In this document: one piece after another, positions 1 to 7,190 of the stretch | Layout: every line of letters starts with the position of its first letter | Position numbering within the stretch: position 1 is the stretch's first letter | Source: an uncultured Selenomonadales bacterium | GTDB taxonomy: Bacteria; Bacillota; Negativicutes; Selenomonadales; Selenomonadaceae | Reading direction: 5' to 3' | Length of the DNA: 8,179 nt | Assembly (NCBI GenBank): GCA_937877545.1 | Contig: CALFJE010000020.1 | Location: 1 to 8,179, forward strand | Notes under the pieces: model-generated | Seen by the model: the letters and a program-made list of their open reading frames with translations, nothing else | What the model was told of the DNA's origin: nothing | The model's database searches: none | Translations under genes and position numbers: made by a program

Positions 1-524
1 AGTTGCTCAACGTCTTTAGCCTCCGCCGCTGATTTTACCTCAGCCAAAGCGTCCGCCATTAAGTCCGCGTCGGCTTCGGGTTTGTCGCTCAGCAAGTCGA
101 TAATCTTGTCGAAGTCGCCCGCCGTTGCCGCCGCTGTTATCGATGTCCAAAGCTCGGCAGTGTCGCTCGGTATCCGATAGTCGTTAAGCTCGGCGATAAT
201 GGCTTGCAGTTGCTCAACGTCTTTAGCCTCCGCCGCTGATTTTACCTCAGCCAAAGCGTCCGCCATTAAGTCCGAATCGGCTTCGGGTTTGTCGTCAGAC
301 GAATCCGAATCGCCGCCCGTCAACAAGTTCAAAATCCGTTCGTAGTCGTATTTGGCGGTCGCGTCCTTAAGTGACGCCCAAAGCTCCGCAACAGCCTGCG
401 GGATTTTATAATCGCCCATCTCGGCGAATATATCTTGCAAGCGGTCGCAGTCCATATCGTCAGCCGCAGATTTTACCTCCGCCATGACCTCAGCCATCAA
501 GCCCGCGTCGGCTTCGGGCTTATC
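1..524 (-). repeat. In-frame tandem repeats encoding the C-terminal helical units of the CstA-kinase
   Basis: After the HPt domain the protein contains at least three copies of a unit beginning DKPEAD. Copy A is 524-294 (77 residues), copy B is 293-87 (69 residues), and copy C is 86-1, cut by the window edge. Each unit has the pattern LMAxxxAEVKSAA, then an acidic helix ending near DY[KR]IP, then AELW, then a closing helix ending in (I/L)LxLL. Copies B and C are almost identical at the DNA level: bases 1-87 match 208-294 with only two mismatches (68 and 69 against 275 and 276), giving a period of 207 bases. Copy A is clearly older and more diverged. One unit of this general kind often follows HPt domains in Firmicute hybrid kinases (from memory); the expansion into a series is the unusual part. 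Function unknown. Confidence 0.9.
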
Positions 525-3500
525 CGATTCGTCGACCGCGAACACCGCCGCCAACGGCTCCGCGAAACTGCGCAACGTCCGCATAAACGCCGCGTGGTGC
601 TCGTGTATATAGGCAACGTCGCCGCTCTTGCCCGCGTTTTCAAGCAACTGCGCCTCCTCGCCGAACGCCACCGCTCCGATTATCCGCGCCGAACTTTTTA
701 TCGCGTGTACCTTTATCGTGTAGTTGGCATAGTCGCCCGCCGTGTAGAAACTTTCTATTTCCGCCGCCTTTTCCTCCAGCGACGTGTAGAAAATTTCCAG
801 CAGCGGCAGATACGCCTCGACCGAGCCGCTGTTCGTCAGCCCGACGTTTATGTCCAGCCAATCAAGCTCTTGCAACGCCGCAAGCTCCGCCGGCAATTCT
901 GCGGGTGTCTCCTCGACCGCCGCCTCCGCCGCCGACAGCTCGACCTTTTCCGCCGGCAGGTAGCGAATCATCATGTCTTCCAACTTCGACGCGTCTATCG
1001 GCTTTGTCAAATAATCGTCGAAGCCCTCCGCTATGTACTGCTCGCGTGCGCCCGATATTGCGTTCGCCGTCAAGCAGATCGTCGGCGTCTTGAGATTCGG
1101 ATTATCCGCCTGCCCGCGCAATTCGTGCAGCGTCTCGATACCGTTTTTCTTGGGCATCATGTGGTCGAAGAAAATTATATCGTATTTCTTATCGGCGGCA
1201 AGCAAAAGCCCCTCGTCGCCGCTCGACGCCGTGTCAATCTTAACGTTCGTGTGCTTGAGCAAGCTCGTAAAGACGACCAAATTCATATGGTTATCGTCGA
1301 CAACCAACACGTTCGCGGTCGGAGCTTGGAATTTTTCCTTGTACTTGTCGCGCCCCTCCAAAGACTTTTTGTAAGCGGTCTCGTAGTCGCCGAGCGGCTC
1401 CCACTTTCGGACCGTTTGCTTAATCGTGAACGAAAACGTCGAACCCTCGCCGTAAACGCTGGTGACCTTAAGCGAACTGCCCATCATTTCAAGCAGGCGT
1501 TTGGTTATGTTCATGCCAAGCCCCGTGCCCTCGATGTTGCGGTTGCGCTCCTCCTCGATACGTTCAAACTCGGAGAAAAGTTTTTTGATGTCTTCGGGCT
1601 TAATGCCAATGCCCGTGTCCTTAATCGAAACCTTCAAGTTGACGCTATCCGGCTCGTCGGGAATTTTTTCGTATGTGACGCCGAACGTCACGCTGCCGCG
1701 CTCCGTGTACTTGACGGCGTTGGTCAAAATGTTCGTGATAACCTGCTTGATACGAATCTCGTCGCCGTGGAGGAGCTTGGGCGTTTCCTTATCGAAGGCA
1801 AGCAACAACTTAAGCCCCTTGCCGTCAGCCTTAATGCGAATCATGTTGACAAGGTCGTTTAGCAGGGAGGAAACGTCATAGTCGACGGGGATAATTTCCA
1901 TTTTGCCCGCCTCAATCTTGCTGAAGTCGAGGATGTCATTGACAAGCCCCAACAACGTGGTGCCGGCGGTGCGGACGCTTTCGGCATAGGACAGAATGTT
2001 TTTATCGTTCGATTCGCGCAGAATCATTTCGTTCAAGCCGAGGACGGCGTTAATCGGCGTGCGTATCTCGTGGCTCATGTTAGACAGGAACGACGATTTT
2101 GCTTGGCTTGCAGCAAGGGCGCGTTCCGTTTGATTGAGGAGGCGCATACGCTCCTTAATCTCCTTGGTTATGTCCTGCGCCAGCCAGATAACGTGCGTCA
2201 ATTTGCCGCCTTCACGGCGCGACACAAGGAAGCGGCTCCGTATCCAACGCTTGTCCTTGTACATGTATTCAATCATGACGTTATCGGTATCGCGCAGACG
2301 CTCCTCCAGCGTCTCGAAGTCGACAAAATTTAACACGTCGTCCAGATACTCCGCGTCGGTGACCCTGTCGATAAATTCACGGATTAAATCCTGCGCACCG
2401 GTGCCCGCGTCGCTTACAAGTTCTATCGCATCTTTGACGTCCTCCTTAATCCGAACAAAATCGCCGTTGACGATGTTAATCTCGTAAGCCGACACGTACA
2501 GCTTGGAGATAGTCCAAATACGATTGGTGTTTTCGGCGATTTGCACGTTGAGCTGTTCGCGTTCGCGCTTTTCCTCGTCGATGTCCTCGGTCAAAAACAT
2601 TGCCCGACGAATTCTGCCGTCAGCCAGCCGCTCAATCACGATAAACCGCGCACTGCGCCATTTATGTATCGCGTTCATGAACTCAAGCGTTATCGTGTTG
2701 CGATTTTTAAGGCGGTCGTTCAGCGTGTCGAAGTCCACGAAGTCCACAATTTCCTTGCGCGATTCGGGCGCGGAGAAATTTTCCATTATCAGCTTAATCA
2801 CGCGGTGGCAGTTGTTGCCTTGCTTGCCGATAATCACCGCGACCGCCCGTTGATGATTCTGCACCTCGGTAAAGGTGTCGTTGACGAAGTCTATCTCGTG
2901 CATGGTAAGGTAAATGTCCGAAACCGCTTTGACTTGCGAGCCGAGTTGAGCCGCCGCCATGCGCCGCCGATTGTAATTTATCATGACGGTTACGATTATG
3001 GTCACTATCGCCAGCCCTATTGCTATCGTTATGATAAAAATCCTGTTCAATGCGCCGAATACCGCCGTGGCATTTTTGACGGAGACGCAATACCAATCGT
3101 CGAGGAAATTGACCGAATAGACAATGTAAGTCGTGTCGTCGTGCTCAAACTCGAAATAATCTTCGTCCTTTTCGTCGTTCAAATTCCAAATGATATTCTC
3201 GGCTAACGTCCCCTGCTCCAAATAATAATTCTTGCCGACCTCGCCCTTGTCGGAATGCGCAATGACAATGCCGTATTTGTTGATAATCATCTGAATATCC
3301 GATTCGCCCAAAGTCACGGACTCCTCAATCATCCGCTGAATGGACGCCATTTGAACGTTAATTGCAATCACGCTGTAGCCGTCGCGGAGGGTTTTGCCCA
3401 AAGCCAATGCCCTCTGCCCCGTCTGCAAATCGTCATACGGCTCCATTGCGATTGAACGACTGCGCCGCTCCCGAATTTTATTGTACCAGGGACGCTCGGT

Positions 3501-5516
3501 CACGTCGTAGCCTTCGGGCGGTTGCCAATTCGCGCCGCTGAACACCTGCCCGTTTATCAGCCCGTACAAGCCCGATTTATTTTCCGGAAAAACATTCTTG
3601 ATAGCCGTCGACTGATTGAGCAAAAAGGCTTGAATCTCGGCTTCGGGCGCGGCATTGCGAATCATTTCGTCGAGCGTATACGCCGCCAGCCGAATCGAAT
3701 TGATATTTTTGGAAATGTATTCGTCAATGCGGGCGGCGGACTTCCACGCGGCTATCTTGCCGTCGTCTATAATATTTTTGTGCTTTTCGTCGTGAATTAT
3801 GTCGTAGTAGCCGATAACCGTGCCGACGATAAAAATCGTGATGACACTGCCGGCAATCATGGCTTGCAGGACGAGTTCCTTACTGCATTGCCTTATGATA
3901 AGCACGGCAAGAATCATGAGCGCGATCGCGATTATCAGTTGCAAGCCGTCGGTCATGAAGACGAAATCCGGCGTGTCGATTTTCATTGCCAGCCCGTAAG
4001 CACTGATTAAAAGAGCTACCATTGTCGCTACGAACATGAACGTCATGGGGACATAGAGCATCCAGCCCTTGCGCCCCGTGGTGCGCAGGAAGACCGTCAG
4101 CGAAATCAGCACCAGCGAGGACAGCAGTTGATTCGCCGCGCCGAAGAGTGGCCAGATATTCATGTAACCCGCCAGACAGAGAACATACGCCATTATCAGC
4201 GTTGCCACCGTAGCGACGTATTTGTTCATTAAAAATTTTGACGCGGGCGTCGCTACTTCGTTTTCGCCGGGCGCGAATAATTCTTGGAAACTCATGCGCC
4301 CGATTCGCGCCACCGAGTCGACGGTTGTCATTGCCAACGCCGACACGCACATTGTCACCACGCACGCCGATATTTCGGGCTTGAAGCCGAATATCATTAG
4401 AAAGCCGCTGATTGAGTGCGCAAAGATTTGAAACGGCGTCCCTTGCGGCAATACTCCGTCCGTCGCCGCCGCGCAGACCGTTATCAACGCCACTATGCCC
4501 AGCAACGATTCAATCAGCATTGCGCCGTAGCCTATGCTCAGCAAGTCGCGTTCATTGTCGACGGTTTTGGACGAGGTGCCCGCCGATACCAGCGTATGGA
4601 AGCCCGATACCGCCCCGCAAGCTATCATGACGAACAGGAACGGGAAGAGATTTTTTCCTTCCACCTCGAAGCCGACAAACGCGGGCATGTTGAGTTCGGG
4701 ATTGACGACCAAAATCCCCAAGACGCCGCTGAATACCATTCCGAGCAATAAAAATGCGCTCAGATAATCCCGCGGCTCCATGAGCAACCACATCGGGAAT
4801 ATCGACGCGATAAAGCAATAGGCAAAGATAACGTAAAGCCACGTTTGGGCGTCCAGGTAGAGCGGGAAGCGCATACCGACGGCGAACATTGCGATAACCA
4901 GCATGACCGCCACGGAAAATTTCGCGGTCTCGGCGGGATTGTACTTGCGGATAAACCAACCGAAGCCCATTGCTACGAAAATGTACAGCATGGAGATCGT
5001 AGACGCTTGAGCACTCGGCAAGTTTGTCACGTCATGGGTATTCGTCACGGCGTCGAAGGTGTGAGCTAAGATGTCCGCGAACGCCGCCAGCAACAACAGC
5101 GTAAACAGCCAACAAAAAATCAGGAACAATACGCGCCCCGTCTTGCCGACGTAATGATCAATCAGCATTCCCATAGATTTTCCTTCGTTTTTGACGGAGG
5201 CGTAAAGCGTGGCGAAATCCTGTACCGCGCCAAAGAAAATGCCGCCGACTATCAGCCAAGCCAGCGCGGGTGCCCAACCGAACATTGCGGCGATTATCGG
5301 ACCGGTGACCGGCCCCGCGCCCGTTATCGACGAAAATTGGTGCGAAAATACTGTTAAGCGCGACGCCGGCGCGTAATCTTCGTCGTCCTCGAATTTGTGA
5401 GCGGGCGTCTGAGCCTTTTCGTCTATGCCCCACGTTTTGACAAGCCATCGCCCGTAACCCAGATACGCTATAACAAATGCGACGAGGGCGAATATCACTA
5501 TCGGCACACTCTGCAT
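1..5516 (-). CDS. CstA transporter fused to a hybrid sensor histidine kinase (CstA-dCache-PAS-PAS-HisKA-HATPase-REC-HPt-repeats), 3' end outside window
   Basis: A single frame stays open from the ATG at 5516 to base 1 (1838 codons plus two bases) with no stop, so the C terminus lies outside the window. Residues 1-545 are a multi-pass CstA-family transporter (CstA/BtsT; pyruvate or peptide uptake in E. coli). Signatures are HQFSSITGAGPVTGP at 59-73, EPRDYLSAF at 247-255, SGFHTLVSAGTSSK at 304-317, TTVDSVARIGR at 397-407 and WPLFGAANQL at 455-464. Then come a membrane helix (about 549-571), an extracytoplasmic dCache sensor (about 573-821, with a 'RPWY' motif), a second helix (826-847) and two PAS-like domains (about 858-985 and 995-1120). 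HisKA has SHEIRTP with His1149; HATPase has Asn1266, DTGIGI from 1300 and GTGLGM from 1330; REC has Asp1451; HPt has His1604 in HAIKSSARIIG. From residue 1665, helical units repeat. Every catalytic residue of the phosphorelay is present. An ATG lies two codons upstream at 5522, but ribosome-binding-site spacing favours 5516. Sensing of pyruvate or another carbon source is inference. Confidence 0.9.
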   Translation of the reverse strand, partial: MQSVPIVIFALVAFVIAYLGYGRWLVKTWGIDEKAQTPAHKFEDDEDYAPASRLTVFSHQFSSITGAGPVTGPIIAAMFGWAPALAWLIVGGIFFGAVQDFATLYASVKNEGKSMGMLIDHYVGKTGRVLFLIFCWLFTLLLLAAFADILAHTFDAVTNTHDVTNLPSAQASTISMLYIFVAMGFGWFIRKYNPAETAKFSVAVMLVIAMFAVGMRFPLYLDAQTWLYVIFAYCFIASIFPMWLLMEPRDYLSAFLLLGMVFSGVLGILVVNPELNMPAFVGFEVEGKNLFPFLFVMIACGAVSGFHTLVSAGTSSKTVDNERDLLSIGYGAMLIESLLGIVALITVCAAATDGVLPQGTPFQIFAHSISGFLMIFGFKPEISACVVTMCVSALAMTTVDSVARIGRMSFQELFAPGENEVATPASKFLMNKYVATVATLIMAYVLCLAGYMNIWPLFGAANQLLSSLVLISLTVFLRTTGRKGWMLYVPMTFMFVATMVALLISAYGLAMKIDTPDFVFMTDGLQLIIAIALMILAVLIIRQCSKELVLQAMIAGSVITIFIVGTVIGYYDIIHDEKHKNIIDDGKIAAWKSAARIDEYISKNINSIRLAAYTLDEMIRNAAPEAEIQAFLLNQSTAIKNVFPENKSGLYGLINGQVFSGANWQPPEGYDVTERPWYNKIRERRSRSIAMEPYDDLQTGQRALALGKTLRDGYSVIAINVQMASIQRMIEESVTLGESDIQMIINKYGIVIAHSDKGEVGKNYYLEQGTLAENIIWNLNDEKDEDYFEFEHDDTTYIVYSVNFLDDWYCVSVKNATAVFGALNRIFIITIAIGLAIVTIIVTVMINYNRRRMAAAQLGSQVKAVSDIYLTMHEIDFVNDTFTEVQNHQRAVAVIIGKQGNNCHRVIKLIMENFSAPESRKEIVDFVDFDTLNDRLKNRNTITLEFMNAIHKWRSARFIVIERLADGRIRRAMFLTEDIDEEKREREQLNVQIAENTNRIWTISKLYVSAYEINIVNGDFVRIKEDVKDAIELVSDAGTGAQDLIREFIDRVTDAEYLDDVLNFVDFETLEERLRDTDNVMIEYMYKDKRWIRSRFLVSRREGGKLTHVIWLAQDITKEIKERMRLLNQTERALAASQAKSSFLSNMSHEIRTPINAVLGLNEMILRESNDKNILSYAESVRTAGTTLLGLVNDILDFSKIEAGKMEIIPVDYDVSSLLNDLVNMIRIKADGKGLKLLLAFDKETPKLLHGDEIRIKQVITNILTNAVKYTERGSVTFGVTYEKIPDEPDSVNLKVSIKDTGIGIKPEDIKKLFSEFERIEEERNRNIEGTGLGMNITKRLLEMMGSSLKVTSVYGEGSTFSFTIKQTVRKWEPLGDYETAYKKSLEGRDKYKEKFQAPTANVLVVDDNHMNLVVFTSLLKHTNVKIDTASSGDEGLLLAADKKYDIIFFDHMMPKKNGIETLHELRGQADNPNLKTPTICLTANAISGAREQYIAEGFDDYLTKPIDASKLEDMMIRYLPAEKVELSAAEAAVEETPAELPAELAALQELDWLDINVGLTNSGSVEAYLPLLEIFYTSLEEKAAEIESFYTAGDYANYTIKVHAIKSSARIIGAVAFGEEAQLLENAGKSGDVAYIHEHHAAFMRTLRSFAEPLAAVFAVDESDKPEADAGLMAEVMAEVKSAADDMDCDRLQDIFAEMGDYKIPQAVAELWASLKDATAKYDYERILNLLTGGDSDSSDDKPEADSDLMADALAEVKSAAEAKDVEQLQAIIAELNDYRIPSDTAELWTSITAAATAGDFDKIIDLLSDKPEADADLMADALAEVKSAAEAKDVEQ

Positions 5517-5523
5517 AACCATA

Positions 5524-5527
5524 CCTC
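5524..5527 (-). promoter_or_regulatory. Ribosome binding site of the CstA-kinase gene (decides the start)
   Basis: On the minus strand the sequence reads AAGAGGT directly before ATGGTTATG. GAGG (5527-5524) is only one base from the first ATG (5522) but seven bases from the second ATG (5516), which is the normal spacing. The second ATG gives an N terminus MQSVPIVIFALV that enters the first membrane helix at once, as CstA proteins typically do. The start at 5516 is therefore preferred. Confidence 0.65.
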
Positions 5528-5547
5528 TTAAAGTTGACGTAAGTATT

Positions 5548-5585
5548 AAGGAGCGACGTGTCCGCTAAAATGACAGCCGCTCCTT
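5548..5585 (-). terminator. Hairpin between the lactate permease and the CstA-kinase gene, possible weak terminator or attenuator
   Basis: AAGGAGCG and CGCTCCTT form a perfect 8-bp stem (arms 5578-5585 and 5548-5555). An inner TGTC/GACA pairing can extend it across a small internal loop. It sits about 20 bases after the stop codon of the permease gene. On the minus strand it is followed by AATACTTACG, which is not a proper run of T, so termination may be partial and some read-through into the CstA-kinase gene is plausible. A role in RNA processing or stability is an alternative. Confidence 0.45.
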
Positions 5586-5604
5586 TGTGTTAAGGTTTGT
5601 CGAA

Positions 5605-7122
5605 TCAGATTAAAGCTTGCCCGAAATAAATCACGCAACCGATAATCAGAATGAACGGGATATAAACTTTGACGGCGATTTTCATAAGCTGACCTTCGAC
5701 GCCGAACGCGCCTACCGCCGCCGCGCCGATAGCTATTGACTGCGGGGAAATGATTTTGCCGACGCAAGAGCCGGTAGCGTTCGCCGCCGCTATCCACGCC
5801 TGAGCACTTTCGCCCAACCCGATAGCCAAGGCGGAATCGACTTGCAACTTGCTCAAGAGGACGCAACTGGACGTAGCCGAGCCGGTAATGAACGCGCCGA
5901 TTGAACCGATAAGCGGTGAGATGAACGGGTAAAGCGTGCCGGTCGCCGCAACGGTCGCCGCCGCAACCGCCATTGTCATTCCGCTGTAGCCCATGATTCG
6001 CGCCGTGGCGATAATCGTTATAATCGTTATAAACGTCGGAATCAGCGTCTTGACCGTGCGCGACAGGACGCTTGCCATATCGCCGAGCGTGGCATTGTTA
6101 ATCAAGCCGCTGAGCACTGCGGAAACGAAAATAATCGTCGGCGTCGTCACCCATTGGAAATTGGTAGGCGCGGCGTCGGGTCCGGTGTAAATCATGATTT
6201 TGGTATTTATGGTGCCAAGTACGGCGGCAACGGCGGGAATGGAGCTGCCAATCAGGAAGACGAATATAAGTATAAAGACCAGCCAGGCACGCACCGCCTC
6301 GCCGGGGGTTATGGAAAAGTTTTCGTCGTAATCGTCAATCTCGTATTCGGGGTCGTGCACGGGGAATTTTTTGGCGTAGATAACCAGAGCACTCATTGAG
6401 CACACAGCACCCGCTATGCCCGCCAAGGAAGCTCCAAGGGTAGTGGCGGCAATCAGCGACGGCACGCAGAATCCGAAGCCGCCGACAATGCACGCGGGAA
6501 TCATGGATTTGAGAGCCTTAATCCCGCCGAACGCAAGAATCATAATGAACGGCATCAGAATCATCATCGGGCTTAGCTGAATCGCCGTGTAGGAAGCTAT
6601 TTGCAAAGGGTCAAAGTTGGTGAGCTTAGCAAGCGTGGTTAGCGGCAGACCGACCGAGCCGTAAGAACTCATGGCGGCGTTGGAAAGTAAGGAGACGGTA
6701 ACGGCACTTATGGGCGTCACGCCGACCGCGACCAACATGCTTGCGCCGATAGCCACCGCCGTCCCGAAGCCCGACATACATTCCAGGAAGCCGCCGAAGC
6801 CCCACGCGATTATCAGTATCAGCATACGCTTATCGGTGCTGACGGAGCTTAGCATGTCTTTGATTTTATCCATTCCGCCCGTGTGTACCGTCAAGTTGTA
6901 AGCGAAAATCGCCGCCACTATGACGCCCAAGATTGGCCAAACCGCCATAGCCGCGCCTTCCAATATGCCCGTCATGACGTCGGGTAATGCCATGTCAAAG
7001 CATTGCCACGCTATTACGAACGAAATCACCAACGCGACGGGGCACGCCTTCCACGCCGGCAATTTTAATATGCTCAGCGCGACGATTAGCCACAGAATTG
7101 GCGATAATCCTTGAATAAACAT
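5605..7122 (-). CDS. lctP: L-lactate permease, LctP/LldP family
   Basis: This is a 505-residue, almost entirely hydrophobic polytopic membrane protein that should import lactate with protons (LctP family; glycolate is a known alternative substrate in E. coli). Family landmarks are GGFLECMSGFGTAVAIGASML-like sequence at 110-130, the glycine- and serine-rich SNAAMSSYGSVGLP at 147-160, YPFISPLIG with ITGSATSS at 398-419, and AANATGSCVGKIISPQS at 446-462, which matches the characteristic AANS.G...GK.ISPQ signature. A hydrophilic acidic loop lies at about 256-270 (HDPEYEIDDYDENF). Length is slightly shorter than E. coli LldP (551 residues). An upstream in-frame TTG at 7143 is possible, but the ATG at 7122 is preferred because AAAGGG at 7136-7131 is eight bases before it. 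It lies 35 bases after the pseudouridine synthase on the same strand, so co-transcription is possible, and 88 bases before the CstA-kinase start. The pairing with a CstA-type transporter suggests lactate/pyruvate use. Confidence 0.92.
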   Translation of the reverse strand: MFIQGLSPILWLIVALSILKLPAWKACPVALVISFVIAWQCFDMALPDVMTGILEGAAMAVWPILGVIVAAIFAYNLTVHTGGMDKIKDMLSSVSTDKRMLILIIAWGFGGFLECMSGFGTAVAIGASMLVAVGVTPISAVTVSLLSNAAMSSYGSVGLPLTTLAKLTNFDPLQIASYTAIQLSPMMILMPFIMILAFGGIKALKSMIPACIVGGFGFCVPSLIAATTLGASLAGIAGAVCSMSALVIYAKKFPVHDPEYEIDDYDENFSITPGEAVRAWLVFILIFVFLIGSSIPAVAAVLGTINTKIMIYTGPDAAPTNFQWVTTPTIIFVSAVLSGLINNATLGDMASVLSRTVKTLIPTFITIITIIATARIMGYSGMTMAVAAATVAATGTLYPFISPLIGSIGAFITGSATSSCVLLSKLQVDSALAIGLGESAQAWIAAANATGSCVGKIISPQSIAIGAAAVGAFGVEGQLMKIAVKVYIPFILIIGCVIYFGQALI

Positions 7123-7130
7123 CTCCTCAA

Positions 7131-7136
7131 CCCTTT
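7131..7136 (-). promoter_or_regulatory. Ribosome binding site of the lactate permease (decides the start)
   Basis: AAAGGG (7136-7131) is followed by eight bases (TTGAGGAG) and then ATG at 7122. A second purine block, GAGGAG, touches the ATG directly and is too close to act as the site for it. The TTG codon at 7143 has only repeat sequence (CCTAATT units) upstream and no ribosome binding site, so it is an unlikely start. Confidence 0.6.
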
Positions 7137-7141
7137 CTAAC

Positions 7142-7190
7142 AATTAGGAATTAGGAATTAGGAATTAGGATTTGGGAATTGGGAATTCCT
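7142..7190. repeat. Heptanucleotide tandem repeat (AATTAGG on the plus strand)
   Basis: Four exact AATTAGG units occupy 7142-7169. Two degenerate units follow (ATTTGGG at 7170-7176, AATTGGG at 7177-7183), then a terminal AATTCCT (7184-7190) that creates the palindrome GGAATTCC at 7182-7189. The array covers the end of the pseudouridine synthase gene, encoding its last ten residues and stop codon, and most of the 35-base gap before the lactate permease. Because the unit is seven bases long and reads CCTAATT on the minus strand, TAA appears in every reading frame within three units. Confidence 0.9.

Noticed and set aside
1..524. CRISPR array or mobile repeat
   Set aside because: The repeats are 207 bases or longer, contiguous, in frame and protein-coding, with no spacers.
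435..1862. A 475-codon open frame on the plus strand, with further plus-strand open frames at 2070-2333, 2541-3206, 3255-3455 and 3522-4010
   Set aside because: All are exactly in codon register with the minus-strand fusion gene, so they stay open simply because that gene avoids TTA, CTA and TCA codons. The translations are arginine-rich and show no recognisable domain, while the minus strand encodes well-conserved motifs throughout.
3860..3884. Possible internal start at Met553 (3860), with AAGGA upstream, giving a free-standing kinase
   Set aside because: AAGGA (3881-3877) is 16 bases from the ATG, which is too far for a normal ribosome binding site, and no stop codon separates it from CstA. 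Kept only as a possible relic of the fusion event.
1..5516. Frameshift or sequencing error joining two separate genes
   Set aside because: Codon-by-codon reading gives recognisable family motifs on both sides of the junction in the same frame, with no stop or out-of-frame stretch. A simple indel error is not needed to explain it, although an error that removed a stop codon cannot be excluded from one sequence.
5993..7114. Short plus-strand open frames opposite the lactate permease (5993-6190, 6154-6399, 6671-6901, 6920-7114)
   Set aside because: They are antisense shadows of a gene with clear LctP motifs, and none has a recognisable domain or a good ribosome binding site.
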